From positions 1 through 64,000 of the forward strand of contig CAJUMD010000005.1 in the NCBI GenBank assembly GCA_910587275.1: a stretch of 64,000 bases of DNA, given 5' to 3'. This DNA is from an uncultured Kineothrix sp. (lineage in GTDB: Bacteria; Bacillota; Clostridia; Lachnospirales; Lachnospiraceae). Made by a program: the position numbers and the translations under genes. This document shows, piece after piece, positions 17,846 to 27,166 of the stretch. Below the pieces are notes generated by a model that was given only the letters and a program-made list of their open reading frames with translations, was not told where the DNA came from and ran no database searches. Position 1 is the stretch's first letter; every line of letters begins with the position of its first letter.

Positions 17846-18751
17846 ATGAAAGAACGTTTGGATGTGCTCCTGGTAAAGCAGGGATATGCCCCGTCAAGGG
17901 AAAAGGCGAAAGCGGTTATCATGGCGGGGAATGTGTTTGTGGACGGACAGCGGGAGGATAAAGCGGGGACGGCTTTTGACGGGACGAAAATCCGTTTGGA
18001 AGTCAAGGGCAGTCCTTTGAAATACGTAAGCAGGGGAGGACTGAAGCTGGAAAAGGCGGTCGGTTCCTTCGGGGTTGCCCTGAAGGATAAGGTATGTATG
18101 GATATCGGCGCCTCCACCGGGGGCTTTACGGACTGTATGCTGCAGAACGGGGCGGCGAAGGTGTATGCCGTGGATGTGGGATACGGGCAGTTGGACTGGA
18201 AGCTGCGGACGGATGAAAGAGTGGTCTGTATGGAAAAGACGAATTTCCGTTACATGCAGCCGGCAGACATTGCGGACCGGCCGGACTTCGCTTCCGTGGA
18301 CGTTTCCTTTATTTCCCTGACCAAAATACTGATACCGGCAAGGAACCTGCTGGCTCCGGAAGGGGAGATGGTATGCCTGATTAAGCCGCAGTTTGAGGCA
18401 GGGAAAGAAAAGGTTGGGAAAAAAGGCGTGGTGCGGGAACCGGAAATCCACAGGGAGGTCATCGGCAAGGTGGCGGATTATGCGGACGGAATAGGATTTG
18501 ACATATCCGGGCTGGATTTCTCCCCCATCCAGGGACCGGAAGGAAACATTGAATATTTGGTGTATTTGAAAAAACGCGGGGAAATCCCGGAAGAAATCCT
18601 GTCGCTTACGGAAGCGGAGGCGGAGAAGCGGTTGGGGGAAATACGGTTAAACGGCAGCGGCCGGTCGCAGGAGGACGGGATGCGGCTGCTCGCCATCCAA
18701 ACGGTGGAGAAGGCACATGAAGCATTTTTATGTAATCACAAACGGGCATAA
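17846..18751 (+). CDS. tlyA: TlyA-family rRNA methyltransferase
   Basis: A TlyA-type 2'-O-ribose methyltransferase, whose mycobacterial member modifies 16S and 23S rRNA cytidines. The product has an N-terminal S4 RNA-binding domain (MKERLDVLLVKQGYAPSREK...) and a FtsJ-like SAM domain with VCMDIGASTGGFTDCMLQNG (about 85-104). ATG 17846 follows AGGGGTAACGGT. It overlaps nadK by 35 bases. The older name hemolysin A should not be taken as function. Confidence 0.93.
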   Translation: MKERLDVLLVKQGYAPSREKAKAVIMAGNVFVDGQREDKAGTAFDGTKIRLEVKGSPLKYVSRGGLKLEKAVGSFGVALKDKVCMDIGASTGGFTDCMLQNGAAKVYAVDVGYGQLDWKLRTDERVVCMEKTNFRYMQPADIADRPDFASVDVSFISLTKILIPARNLLAPEGEMVCLIKPQFEAGKEKVGKKGVVREPEIHREVIGKVADYADGIGFDISGLDFSPIQGPEGNIEYLVYLKKRGEIPEEILSLTEAEAEKRLGEIRLNGSGRSQEDGMRLLAIQTVEKAHEAFLCNHKRA

Positions 18752-19604
18752 AGACCGTGATTTGGAGAAAACCAATTACATCAGGGAATATTTGGAAAAG
18801 CACAATAGAAAGTGCACGGTGCAGGGGATGGAGGAGGAACGGCATTATACGGATTCTGCCAAGATTCCCTGGGACGTGGACTGCATCCTGGTCCTTGGCG
18901 GGGACGGGACAATGCTGGAAGCGGCGCGGGATACCGTGAACAGAGATATTCCTTTGCTTGGAATCAACCTTGGGACGCTGGGATATATGGCGGAAGTGGA
19001 GGAAAACGGGCTGGATGCGGCACTGGACCGGCTGATGGAAGACCGGTATGAAGTGGAACCGCGGATGATGCTGACCGGGCGGGTGATGCGGGGCAGTTAC
19101 CACCGCAGGCTGCATGAGGAAAGGGGAATCTGCCGGACGGAAATCGAGGAGTCCTATGCGTTAAATGACATTGCGGTGACAAGGAGCGGTTCCCTTCAGA
19201 TTATCCGGTTCCAGATTTATGTCAACGGGCAGTTTTTGAACGAATACCATGCGGACGGGGTAATCGTGGCGACGCCCACCGGCTCCACCGGCTATAACCT
19301 TTCGGCGGGCGGACCCATTGTGGAGCCGAAGGCGGAACTGATTCTGATGACTCCCATTTGTCCCCATACGTTAAATACCAGAAGTATTATACTTTCCCCT
19401 AATGACCGGGTGGAACTGCAGATTGGGGAAGGACGGGAGGGCAGCATCCAGCAGGTGGAAGTGAATTTTGACGGAAGCAGGACGCTGACGCTGTATACCG
19501 GCGACAAGGTGGAAATTGAGAAAGCGGTTATGACGACGGGAATCGTAAAACTGAACCGGGTCAGCTTTTTGGAGGTCTTACATAAAAAAATGAGTGAAAC
19601 TTAG
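18717..19604 (+). CDS. nadK: NAD kinase
   Basis: Phosphorylates NAD to NADP. The 295-residue product has the GGDGTMLEAAR motif (about 61-71), the conserved EVEENG and YALNDIAVTR region (about 142-151), and TPTGSTGYNLSAGGPIVEP (about 185-203), all family hallmarks. It starts inside the tlyA 3' end and precedes argR, the usual Firmicutes order. Confidence 0.96.
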   Translation: MKHFYVITNGHKDRDLEKTNYIREYLEKHNRKCTVQGMEEERHYTDSAKIPWDVDCILVLGGDGTMLEAARDTVNRDIPLLGINLGTLGYMAEVEENGLDAALDRLMEDRYEVEPRMMLTGRVMRGSYHRRLHEERGICRTEIEESYALNDIAVTRSGSLQIIRFQIYVNGQFLNEYHADGVIVATPTGSTGYNLSAGGPIVEPKAELILMTPICPHTLNTRSIILSPNDRVELQIGEGREGSIQQVEVNFDGSRTLTLYTGDKVEIEKAVMTTGIVKLNRVSFLEVLHKKMSET

Positions 19605-19650
19605 GAACGGAGGCACGCAGGCCGGCAATGCGGGATGCGGGGGTATCGGT

Positions 19651-20103
19651 ATGAAAAAAGGCAGGCATGGAAAGATTACAGAGCTGATAGAAAATTATGA
19701 CATCGAAACACAGGACGAGCTGGCGGAGCGGCTGCGGGATGCGGGATTCCAGGTGACGCAGGCGACGGTGTCAAGGGATATCAGGGAATTGAAACTTTCA
19801 AAGATTCCTACCGGAAGCGGGAAACAGAAATATGTGGTCTTAAAACAGGATGACCGTCATTTGGGGGAAAAATATATCCGTGTGTTAAGGGACGGTTTTG
19901 TATCCATGGATATGGCGCAGAATATACTGGTGATTAAAACCGTGTCCGGGATGGCGATGGCGGTGGCGGCGGCGGTGGATGCCATGAAGATGAGGGAAAT
20001 CGTCGGTTCCATCGCCGGGGACGATACGATTATGATGGCGGTACGGACCGTGGAAGATACGAAGACAGTCATGGATAAGATCCAAAAGATGCTGGAATTA
20101 TGA
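19651..20103 (+). CDS. argR: Arginine repressor ArgR/AhrC
   Basis: An arginine-responsive winged-helix regulator of arginine biosynthesis and catabolism. At 150 residues it has normal length. The DNA-binding domain has QATVSRDIRELKLSKIPTG (about 38-56), and the C-terminal oligomerisation/arginine domain has VDAMKMREIVGSIAGDDTIM. ATG 19651 follows a GCGGGGGTATCGGT stretch. The frame upstream to 19594 overlaps nadK and is not conserved. Confidence 0.96.
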   Translation: MKKGRHGKITELIENYDIETQDELAERLRDAGFQVTQATVSRDIRELKLSKIPTGSGKQKYVVLKQDDRHLGEKYIRVLRDGFVSMDMAQNILVIKTVSGMAMAVAAAVDAMKMREIVGSIAGDDTIMMAVRTVEDTKTVMDKIQKMLEL

Positions 20104-20177
20104 AAAATTATAAATTAGGAAGAAATGGTTGTGTGTAAGGCTCCATGCCCGGAGAGACACATAAGGAGTAAAAGAAG

Positions 20178-21863
20178 ATGCTGGAAAGTTTACACGTGAA
20201 AAATTTGGCGCTGATTGACGAGGAGGAAGTATGCTTTGGGGAAGGCTTAAATATTCTTTCAGGGGAAACGGGCGCCGGAAAGTCGGTCATCATAGGTTCC
20301 GTCAACCTTGCCCTGGGCGCAAAGGCGGACAAGGAATTAATCCGTACCGGGGCGGAATATGCCTTGGTTGAGCTGGTGTTCCGGCTGGACGGAAAACAGG
20401 GGGAAAAGTTAAAAGCGATGGACTTTTTCCCGGAAGAAGACGGGACATTTATAATCCAAAGGAAAATCATGCCGGCAAGGAGCGTCTGTAAGGTCTGTGG
20501 GGAGACCGTGGGGGCGAAGCAGTTACAGGACATTGCGGAAGTGCTGATTGCCATCCACGGGCAGCATGAACACCAGACGCTGATGCAGAAAAAAAGGCAC
20601 AGGGAACTTTTGGACGAATTTGCGGGGAAAAAGGCAGCGGACGCGAAAAAAAAGGCGGCGGAGCTTTACCGGGAATATACGGGGCTGTTAAAGGAACTGG
20701 AAGGAAGCGGCAGCGACGGGGAAGCGAGGGAAAAGGAAGCGGCGCTGCTCCGGTTTGAAATAAAGGAAATTGAGGAAGCCGCGCCGGCGGAAGACGAGGA
20801 TACGGAGTTGGAGAAGGAATACCGTAAAATGGTAAACAGCCGTAAAATCAAGGAATCCGTTTATGCGGCATACCGCCTGACCGGGTCGGAGGAAGGGGAA
20901 AGCGCAGGGGAAAATACCGCGCGCGCCCTGCGGGAAATCCGCAGTGTATCCGCTTATGACGATTCTTTGGCGGATTTGGAAGCCATGTTGGAGGATATCG
21001 ATAACCTGTTAAATGATTTTAACCGTCAGATGGCGGAATATGTGGACAGCCTGGAATTTGACGAGGCACAGTTTGTCCAAACGGAAAACCGTCTCAACCT
21101 GTTAAACCATTTGAAGTCAAAATATGGAAGAACCATCGGGGAAGTGCTTGCATATAAGCAGCGCGGGGAAGAAAAACTAAATTTGTTGGAAAATTATGAA
21201 GTTTACCGGCAGCAGACGGAAGAAAAGCTGGAAAAAGCAAAACGGGAGTTGGAAGAAATATGCAAAAAACTGTCGGGAATCCGTGCGAAATATGCCAGGG
21301 AACTTGGAAACCGGTTAAAACAGGCGCTGCTGGAACTGAATTTTGAGGATGTTCGGTTTGAAATCCAAGTGCGTCCCCAGCCGGGGGATTTAACGGCGGA
21401 AGGATATGACGACGTGGAATTTATGATATCCACGAATAAAGGGGAAACGTTAAAACCGTTAAGCCATGTGGCGAGCGGCGGCGAGCTGTCGCGGATTATG
21501 CTGGCGTTTAAGACTGTTTTGGCGGATAAGGACGAGATATCTTCCCTGATTTTTGATGAAATCGATACGGGAATCAGCGGAAAGACGGCATGGAAAGTTT
21601 CTGAAAAGCTGGGAATTTTGGGAAAGAACCACCAGATTATCTGCATTACGCATTTACCGCAGATCGCGGCAATGTCGGATACCCATTTCCTGATTGAGAA
21701 GGGTACGAAAGGCGGGCGGACCACTACCACCATACGCAGGATAGCAGGGGAAGAAAGTTTAAAGGAACTGGCGCGGATGCTGGGAGGTGCCGGGATTACG
21801 GAGGCTGCGTTGGAAAACGCAAAAGAAATGAAGGAATTGGCAAGAAATACAAAACATAACTAA
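20178..21863 (+). CDS. recN: DNA repair protein RecN
   Basis: An SMC-like ATPase in double-strand break repair. The 561-residue product has Walker A LSGETGAGKSVIIGSVNLAL (about 29-48), central coiled coils (about 150-370), the ABC signature HVASGGELSRIML (about 429) and Walker B SLIFDEIDTGISG (about 455). The start follows AAGGAGTAAAAGAAG. It stands between argR and spoIVB, conserved across spore-forming Firmicutes. Confidence 0.97.
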   Translation: MLESLHVKNLALIDEEEVCFGEGLNILSGETGAGKSVIIGSVNLALGAKADKELIRTGAEYALVELVFRLDGKQGEKLKAMDFFPEEDGTFIIQRKIMPARSVCKVCGETVGAKQLQDIAEVLIAIHGQHEHQTLMQKKRHRELLDEFAGKKAADAKKKAAELYREYTGLLKELEGSGSDGEAREKEAALLRFEIKEIEEAAPAEDEDTELEKEYRKMVNSRKIKESVYAAYRLTGSEEGESAGENTARALREIRSVSAYDDSLADLEAMLEDIDNLLNDFNRQMAEYVDSLEFDEAQFVQTENRLNLLNHLKSKYGRTIGEVLAYKQRGEEKLNLLENYEVYRQQTEEKLEKAKRELEEICKKLSGIRAKYARELGNRLKQALLELNFEDVRFEIQVRPQPGDLTAEGYDDVEFMISTNKGETLKPLSHVASGGELSRIMLAFKTVLADKDEISSLIFDEIDTGISGKTAWKVSEKLGILGKNHQIICITHLPQIAAMSDTHFLIEKGTKGGRTTTTIRRIAGEESLKELARMLGGAGITEAALENAKEMKELARNTKHN

Positions 21864-21885
21864 AGTAAAAAATGCAAGTTCTTCA

Positions 21886-21892
21886 CATACTA
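21886..21892 (+). promoter_or_regulatory. SigG-like -10 element before spoIVB
   Basis: CATACTA at 21886-21892 equals the forespore SigG -10 consensus and lies 28 bases before the probable spoIVB start. The matching -35 region (around 21863-21868, AAGTAA) is weak. spoIVB is SigF/SigG-dependent in Bacillus, so the position makes sense, but the match alone is not proof. Confidence 0.35.
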
Positions 21893-21920
21893 AGGGAGAT
21901 TGGTGAAAGGATGTGAGAAC

Positions 21921-23210
21921 TTGCGAAGGAATAAATCAAAGATTGATCAATATAGAACCTGTCTTTATCTTGCCCTTGCGGGCAGCCTGACGGCTTTGCT
22001 TTGTGCCTGCTATTTTGCCCTTTGGAAGAAGGTTCCTTCCAATATAAAAATAAGGGCGGGGGTGGAACAGACGCTGGATTTGCAGGTACCGGCATCGGGG
22101 GAAATATATAAGGATGCGGTAGAGGTGAGCGGATTTACCAAATCCAATATTCCAAGGGACAGCGTCCATATCGATTTGGCAAAGCCGGTGACGATCAAGG
22201 CAAATACCATTGAGCAGTATGTGCTGGATTTAAAGCTGTTCGGCATCATTCCCTTAAAGACGGTGGATGTGCAGGTAATCCAGGACAAAACCTTAACTCC
22301 GGCGGGCATTCCCATCGGCATCTATGTGAAAACACAGGGGGTGCTTGTTATCGGGGTCGGTGCATTTACGGGGGAGGAAGGACAGAATATATGCCCCGCC
22401 GAGTATGTCCTGCGGTCGGGGGACTATATTACGGAAGTGAACGATGAAGAAGTAACGGGAAAAAGGGATTTCGTGGAAAAGGTGAAGCACAGCGAGGGGC
22501 AGGAACTGGTGCTTCAGGTGAAGCGGGGAGAAGAAAACCTGACGTTAAAAGTAAAACCGGAAACGAGCCAGTCGGGGGATTATAAAATCGGCATTTGGAT
22601 TCGGGACAATGCCCAGGGAGTGGGAACCATGACGTATCTTGGTGACCATGCGGATTTCGGTGCGCTGGGACACGGCATTAACGATGTGGATACGAGTACG
22701 CTGATGGAACTGGAAAAAGGGACCCTATACCATACGGAAATCATCGGTATTACACGTGGCGGGAACGGTGCGCCCGGGGAACTGACCGGTTATATTGAAT
22801 ACGATGAAGCCAATATCATCGGGGAAATCAAGGAAAACACCGCTGAGGGTATCTTTGGGAACTGCAGCGAACAGATTTATGGTACCATTCCGTTTGAGCC
22901 GCTTCCCATCGGTTTAAAACAGGAGATTACCAAAGGGAAAGCACAGATTATCTGCAGCATTAACGGAAAGCCGGATTATTACGATATTGAAATCCTGGAG
23001 ACCCATTTGGATAACGATAACGTGAACCGGGGAATCGTGCTGCGGATTACCGACCCGGAGCTTTTATCACTGACCGGGGGAATTGTCCAGGGGATGAGCG
23101 GTTCGCCGATTGTCCAAAACGGAAAAATCGTCGGCGCCGTTACCCATGTGCTGGTACAGGATTCCACGAAAGGGTATGGGATATTTATTGAAAATATGCT
23201 GGCGCATTAG
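21921..23210 (+). CDS. spoIVB: SpoIVB serine peptidase
   Basis: A forespore-secreted S55-family serine protease that triggers pro-SigK processing by cleaving SpoIVFA. About 429 residues. It has an N-terminal membrane anchor (LYLALAGSLTALLCACYFALW), a PDZ domain (about 125-215, with DYITEVNDEEVTGKRDFVEK), and the S55 domain with the nucleophile in GIVQGMSGSPIVQNGKIVGA. I place the start at TTG 21921, 4 bases after AAAGGATGTGA, the same binding site as at spoIIIAA. TTG 21900 and GTG 21903 are alternatives. Confidence 0.93.
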   Translation: MRRNKSKIDQYRTCLYLALAGSLTALLCACYFALWKKVPSNIKIRAGVEQTLDLQVPASGEIYKDAVEVSGFTKSNIPRDSVHIDLAKPVTIKANTIEQYVLDLKLFGIIPLKTVDVQVIQDKTLTPAGIPIGIYVKTQGVLVIGVGAFTGEEGQNICPAEYVLRSGDYITEVNDEEVTGKRDFVEKVKHSEGQELVLQVKRGEENLTLKVKPETSQSGDYKIGIWIRDNAQGVGTMTYLGDHADFGALGHGINDVDTSTLMELEKGTLYHTEIIGITRGGNGAPGELTGYIEYDEANIIGEIKENTAEGIFGNCSEQIYGTIPFEPLPIGLKQEITKGKAQIICSINGKPDYYDIEILETHLDNDNVNRGIVLRITDPELLSLTGGIVQGMSGSPIVQNGKIVGAVTHVLVQDSTKGYGIFIENMLAH

Positions 23211-23241
23211 AGAATAAGAAGAATCGCGCGATGCCTAACGC

Positions 23242-23271
23242 TTGAATCCTCAAATAATGTTCCTTTATAAT
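23242..23271 (+). promoter_or_regulatory. Promoter of the spo0A-like gene
   Basis: TTGAAT (23242-23247), 18 bases, TATAAT (23266-23271), about 145 bases before the start. It is a vegetative-type promoter between spoIVB and the spo0A-like gene, suggesting that the shortened gene is still transcribed. Confidence 0.6.
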
Positions 23272-23416
23272 AAACAATAGCAGTATTTGGAAATACCTGG
23301 CATTTGCCTTGGATTTTCAGATATCGGCGGAGAAAAAAGTCGGGGGCGGCAAATTTATGCTGACATGTGCAGGCGCATGGGTATGGACCTCGCAGGTTAG
23401 GAAAGGAGCATCAGGG

Positions 23417-23938
23417 ATGGAACAGTTGAATCTAACATCGACAAAGGATAGCGAGGGAGTATATAAAATATTAGGCGATTTAATGAGCATGGATAAGGAA
23501 TTCCAGATTATGATTACGGTACCGTCCAACCAAAAGGAGTCTTCCGCACCGGGGCAGGATGTAACGGTGAAAAATGTGTACGGGGCGAGGGATTTGGAAA
23601 AGGACGTGACGGACATCATCCATGAAATCGGCGTTCCGGCACATATCAAGGGCTACCAGTACCTGAGGGAGGCAATCATGATGTCCGTGGAGGACAATGA
23701 GATGCTCAATTCCATTACCAAGGTACTGTATCCGTCCATAGCCAAGAAGTACCAGACCACGCCGAGCAGAGTGGAGCGCGCCATCCGTCATGCCATTGAA
23801 GTAGCGTGGAGCAGGGGGAAGATGGAAACGCTGGACGCCATGTTCGGGTATACCATCAATACGGGAAAAGGAAAACCCACCAATTCGGAGTTTATCGCGC
23901 TGATTGCGGATAAAATAAGGCTGCAGTACAAAAATTAA
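23417..23938 (+). CDS. spo0A: Spo0A-like protein with deleted receiver domain
   Basis: A 173-residue protein in the exact place of spo0A, just after spoIVB. From about residue 58 it is a complete Spo0A effector domain, with [40 protein letters not shown] and the end [18 protein letters not shown]. The first 35 residues ([20 protein letters not shown]...) still align with the start of Spo0A receivers (MEKIKVCVADDNRELVSLLS in Bacillus from memory). The acidic pair is changed, and the part holding the phosphorylated Asp, the Thr/Ser and the Lys is absent. ATG 23417 follows GAAAGGAG. It can probably bind 0A boxes but cannot be controlled by phosphorelay through its own domain. Confidence 0.88.
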   Translation: MEQLNLTSTKDSEGVYKILGDLMSMDKEFQIMITVPSNQKESSAPGQDVTVKNVYGARDLEKDVTDIIHEIGVPAHIKGYQYLREAIMMSVEDNEMLNSITKVLYPSIAKKYQTTPSRVERAIRHAIEVAWSRGKMETLDAMFGYTINTGKGKPTNSEFIALIADKIRLQYKN

Positions 23939-23961
23939 TAGGAAAATTTAGCAATTACTCC

Positions 23962-23990
23962 TTTTAAACCCTTCCGAGATGATGTATAAT
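23962..23990 (+). promoter_or_regulatory. Possible promoter of glgA
   Basis: A perfect TATAAT at 23985-23990 with a poor -35 (TTTTAA, 23962-23967) 17 bases upstream, 27 bases before the glgA start. Confidence 0.45.
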
Positions 23991-24016
23991 AGCCATAAGT
24001 ATATGGAGGTACAGCT

Positions 24017-25462
24017 ATGAAAAAAATATTATTTGTTGCATCGGAAGGCGTACCGTTTATCAAAACGGGGGGCTTGGCAGACGTAGTCGGTTCTCTGCCG
24101 AAATGTATTGATAAGGAATATTTTGACGTAAGGGTCATGATTCCGAAATATACCTGCATGACGCAGGAGATGAAGGATAAGATGACTTATAAGACCCACT
24201 TTTACATGGATTTTAACTGGAAGAACGAGTATGTGGGGATTATGGAAGCGCAGGTGGACGGGGTAACTTATTATTTCATTGACAATGAGATGATGTTTTC
24301 CGGGTTCCGCCCGTACAACGATAATGTATTGGATGAAATTACGAAGTTTTCGTTTTTCTCGAAAGCAAGTTTGTCGGCGCTTCCCCTGCTCGATTTCCGG
24401 CCGGATGTCATCCACTGCCATGACTGGCAGACCGGACTGGTTCCGGTATACTTAAAGGAGCGTTTCCAGGGGAATGAATTTTTCCGCGGCATTAAGACCG
24501 TCATGACGATTCATAACCTGAAATTCCAGGGGAAATGGGATGTGAAGACCGTGAAATCCATTACCGGGCTGCCGGATTATTTCTTTACGCCCGACAAACT
24601 GGAAGCCTATAAGGATGCGAACCTGTTAAAAGGCGGGTTGGTATATGCAGATGCCATTACCACGGTCAGCGATACGTATGCGGAGGAAATCAAGACAGAG
24701 TTCTTCGGCGAGGGGTTAAACGGTCTGCTCCAGGCGAGGAGCGGCGACCTGCGCGGTATCGTCAACGGTATCGACTATGATGATTTTAACCCGGAGACGG
24801 ATAAGTATATTGAACATAAATACAATGCGGTAAACTTCCGTAAGGAGAAGGTGAAGAATAAACGCGCGCTGCAGGCAGAGCTGGGACTGGAACAGGACGA
24901 CAAGAAGATGTTAATCGGTATCGTGTCGAGACTGACGGACCAGAAGGGTTTTGACCTGATTGACTATATGATGGACGAGATTTGCCAGGATGCGGTACAG
25001 GTGGTGGTACTTGGAACCGGTGAGGAACGTTATGAGAATATGTTCCGCCATTTTGCCTGGAAATATCATGATAAGGTTTCCGCCAATATTTTCTATTCCG
25101 AAGGGCTGTCCCATAAGATTTACGCGGCGAGCGACGTATTCTTAATGCCTTCCCTGTTTGAGCCCTGCGGATTGAGCCAGTTGATGGCGCTGCGCTATGG
25201 TACGGTGCCCATCGTGAGGGAGACAGGTGGATTAAAGGATACGGTACAGGCATACAATGAGTATGAGAATACGGGAACGGGCTTCAGCTTCAAGAATTAC
25301 AATGCCCATGAGATGCTGGCATCCATCCGTTACGCAGAGCGCATCTATTATGACAAGAAGCGCGAGTGGAACAAGATTATTGACAGGGGAATGTCCGCAG
25401 ACTTCTCATGGCACGTATCCGCAAAGAAATATCAGGAAATGTATGATTGGCTGATTGGCTGA
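24017..25462 (+). CDS. glgA: Glycogen synthase (ADP-glucose type)
   Basis: A GT5 glycosyltransferase that extends alpha-1,4-glucan from ADP-glucose. The 481-residue product has the N-terminal KTGGLADVVGSLPK motif (about 16-29, nucleotide-sugar binding), IHCHDWQTGLVPVYLKE (about 132) and the C-terminal SLFEPCGLSQLMALRYG (about 380-396). The start follows TGGAGGTACAGCT. No other glg genes are adjacent, so it is not in a classical glg operon here. Confidence 0.96.
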   Translation: MKKILFVASEGVPFIKTGGLADVVGSLPKCIDKEYFDVRVMIPKYTCMTQEMKDKMTYKTHFYMDFNWKNEYVGIMEAQVDGVTYYFIDNEMMFSGFRPYNDNVLDEITKFSFFSKASLSALPLLDFRPDVIHCHDWQTGLVPVYLKERFQGNEFFRGIKTVMTIHNLKFQGKWDVKTVKSITGLPDYFFTPDKLEAYKDANLLKGGLVYADAITTVSDTYAEEIKTEFFGEGLNGLLQARSGDLRGIVNGIDYDDFNPETDKYIEHKYNAVNFRKEKVKNKRALQAELGLEQDDKKMLIGIVSRLTDQKGFDLIDYMMDEICQDAVQVVVLGTGEERYENMFRHFAWKYHDKVSANIFYSEGLSHKIYAASDVFLMPSLFEPCGLSQLMALRYGTVPIVRETGGLKDTVQAYNEYENTGTGFSFKNYNAHEMLASIRYAERIYYDKKREWNKIIDRGMSADFSWHVSAKKYQEMYDWLIG

Positions 25463-25486
25463 TTGGCTAAAAGGACGGAACGGTTT

Positions 25487-27166
25487 ATGTCTGAAAAGAA
25501 TCATGCGTCTCAGAAAAGCGGTAAAAGAGACGGTTTTATCATGCAGGCAGGCATTTTGGCGGCGGCATCGGTGATTTGCAGAATCATCGGTCTGCTGTAC
25601 AAAAGCCCGCTGACCGGAATCATCGGGGATGAGGGAAACGGTTATTATAATACGGCGTATAATATTTATACCATTATCCTTTTGGTATCCTCATACAGCA
25701 TTCCGTCGGCAATTGCAAAGGTGCTGGCACAGAGACTTGCGCTGAAAGAGTACCGTAACGCACAGCGGATTTTTAAATGCGCTTTGGTGTATGTTATGGT
25801 AGTCGGAGGAGTGGCAAGTCTTGTGTTGTTTCTATGGGCGCCTGTTTTTGTCATGGGAAATTCCGTTACGGTCCTGCGTTTTTTTGCCCCTACGATTTTC
25901 CTGTATGGGCTGCTGGGGGTGCTGCGCGGATATTTCCAGGCGCACCGGACGATGCTGCAGACTTCTTTTTCCCAGATTTTGGAGCAGATACTGAATGCGG
26001 CGGTGAGCCTTGGAGCGGCATACGGGCTCATGCGGATGGCGGCGGCACAGGAGTTTGACGGCAGCATACAGGCGATGTACGGAGCCATCGGGAGTGCCCT
26101 GGGAACCGGTTCGGGTGTGCTGATTGCGCTGCTTTTCATGGCGGGGGTTTATCTGTTAAACCGGAAGATGATTGCGCGGAGGATTGCAAACGACAGGTCG
26201 AAGACGGGAGAATCCTATGGGGATATTTTTAAGATGATGATGGCGGTGGTAACACCGTTTATTTTAAGTACCTGTATATACAATCTGACGACTTCCTTAA
26301 ACCAAACCGTGTATTCCAAGATGATGGTACATATCAAGCAGATGGATGCGGTGACGGTAACGGTTACTTATGGGATTATGGCGGGAAAAGCGGTGACGAT
26401 AGCCAATATTCCCATCGCTCTTGCCTCGGCGATGTCTTCTGCCATCGTGCCTGCCATCGCGTCCACGTATGCGCAGGGCGCGGTGAAGCAGACGAAGAAG
26501 AAGGTGGCTTCGGCAATCAAAGTGACGATGCTGATTTCCATTCCGGCGGCGGTAGGTATCGGAGTATTGGCAAAACCGGTGATGATGGCGCTTTTTCCGC
26601 AGAAGGATTCTTTGGAACTGGCTTCCGGGCTTTTGATGGTATTGGCGGCGACGGTGGTTTTTTATGGGCTTTCCACCCTGACCAATGCGGTGCTGCAGGG
26701 CATCGGAAGGGTGAACACGCCGGTCATCAATGCGGTGACTGCATTGGTGGTGCAGACGGCGCTGCTTGTGCCGCTGCTTTATTATACGGAAATGGGAATT
26801 TACGCGGTGGCGGTGGCGACGGTGGTATATTCGCTCCTCATGTGTATCCTGAACAATTTGTTCATGCGCAAATATTTGAAATACAAACAGGAAATCGATA
26901 AGACCTTTGCCCGTCCGATGTTTGCGGCGGCGCTGATGGGAGCGCTGGCATACGGGGTATACGTGATGGCATCCGATTTGCTGGAACTGGTTATTCCTTC
27001 GGAATATTTCGTAAACCTGGCTGCCCTTGGCGCGGCAGTGGTGATGGGAGGCTGCCTGTATTTCGTACTGGTGATTAAACTGCGGGCGGTGCGGGAAGCG
27101 GATTTAAAAGCGATGCCGAAAGGGCATGTTTTCCTTAAAATTGCGCGGAAGCTACGGTTGTTGTAG
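25487..27166 (+). CDS. SpoVB/MurJ-like polysaccharide flippase
   Basis: A polytopic MOP-superfamily membrane protein of 559 residues with about 14 hydrophobic helices. The N-terminal signature AGILAAASVICRIIGLLYKSPLTGIIG is typical of the SpoVB/YabM/MurJ-like branch, which flips lipid-linked cell-wall or cortex precursors. Which substrate it moves cannot be told from sequence. ATG 25487 follows AAAAGGACGG, though the frame is open back to the glgA stop. It lies 24 bases after glgA and may be co-transcribed. Its 3' end overlaps the converging Nudix gene by 15 bases. Confidence 0.85.
   Translation: MSEKNHASQKSGKRDGFIMQAGILAAASVICRIIGLLYKSPLTGIIGDEGNGYYNTAYNIYTIILLVSSYSIPSAIAKVLAQRLALKEYRNAQRIFKCALVYVMVVGGVASLVLFLWAPVFVMGNSVTVLRFFAPTIFLYGLLGVLRGYFQAHRTMLQTSFSQILEQILNAAVSLGAAYGLMRMAAAQEFDGSIQAMYGAIGSALGTGSGVLIALLFMAGVYLLNRKMIARRIANDRSKTGESYGDIFKMMMAVVTPFILSTCIYNLTTSLNQTVYSKMMVHIKQMDAVTVTVTYGIMAGKAVTIANIPIALASAMSSAIVPAIASTYAQGAVKQTKKKVASAIKVTMLISIPAAVGIGVLAKPVMMALFPQKDSLELASGLLMVLAATVVFYGLSTLTNAVLQGIGRVNTPVINAVTALVVQTALLVPLLYYTEMGIYAVAVATVVYSLLMCILNNLFMRKYLKYKQEIDKTFARPMFAAALMGALAYGVYVMASDLLELVIPSEYFVNLAALGAAVVMGGCLYFVLVIKLRAVREADLKAMPKGHVFLKIARKLRLL

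Noticed and set aside
23309..23416. Longer start of the spo0A-like gene at 23309, perhaps holding the missing receiver
   Set aside because: The 36 extra residues do not resemble a receiver, and ATG 23417 has a clear binding site and matches the Spo0A N-terminus.
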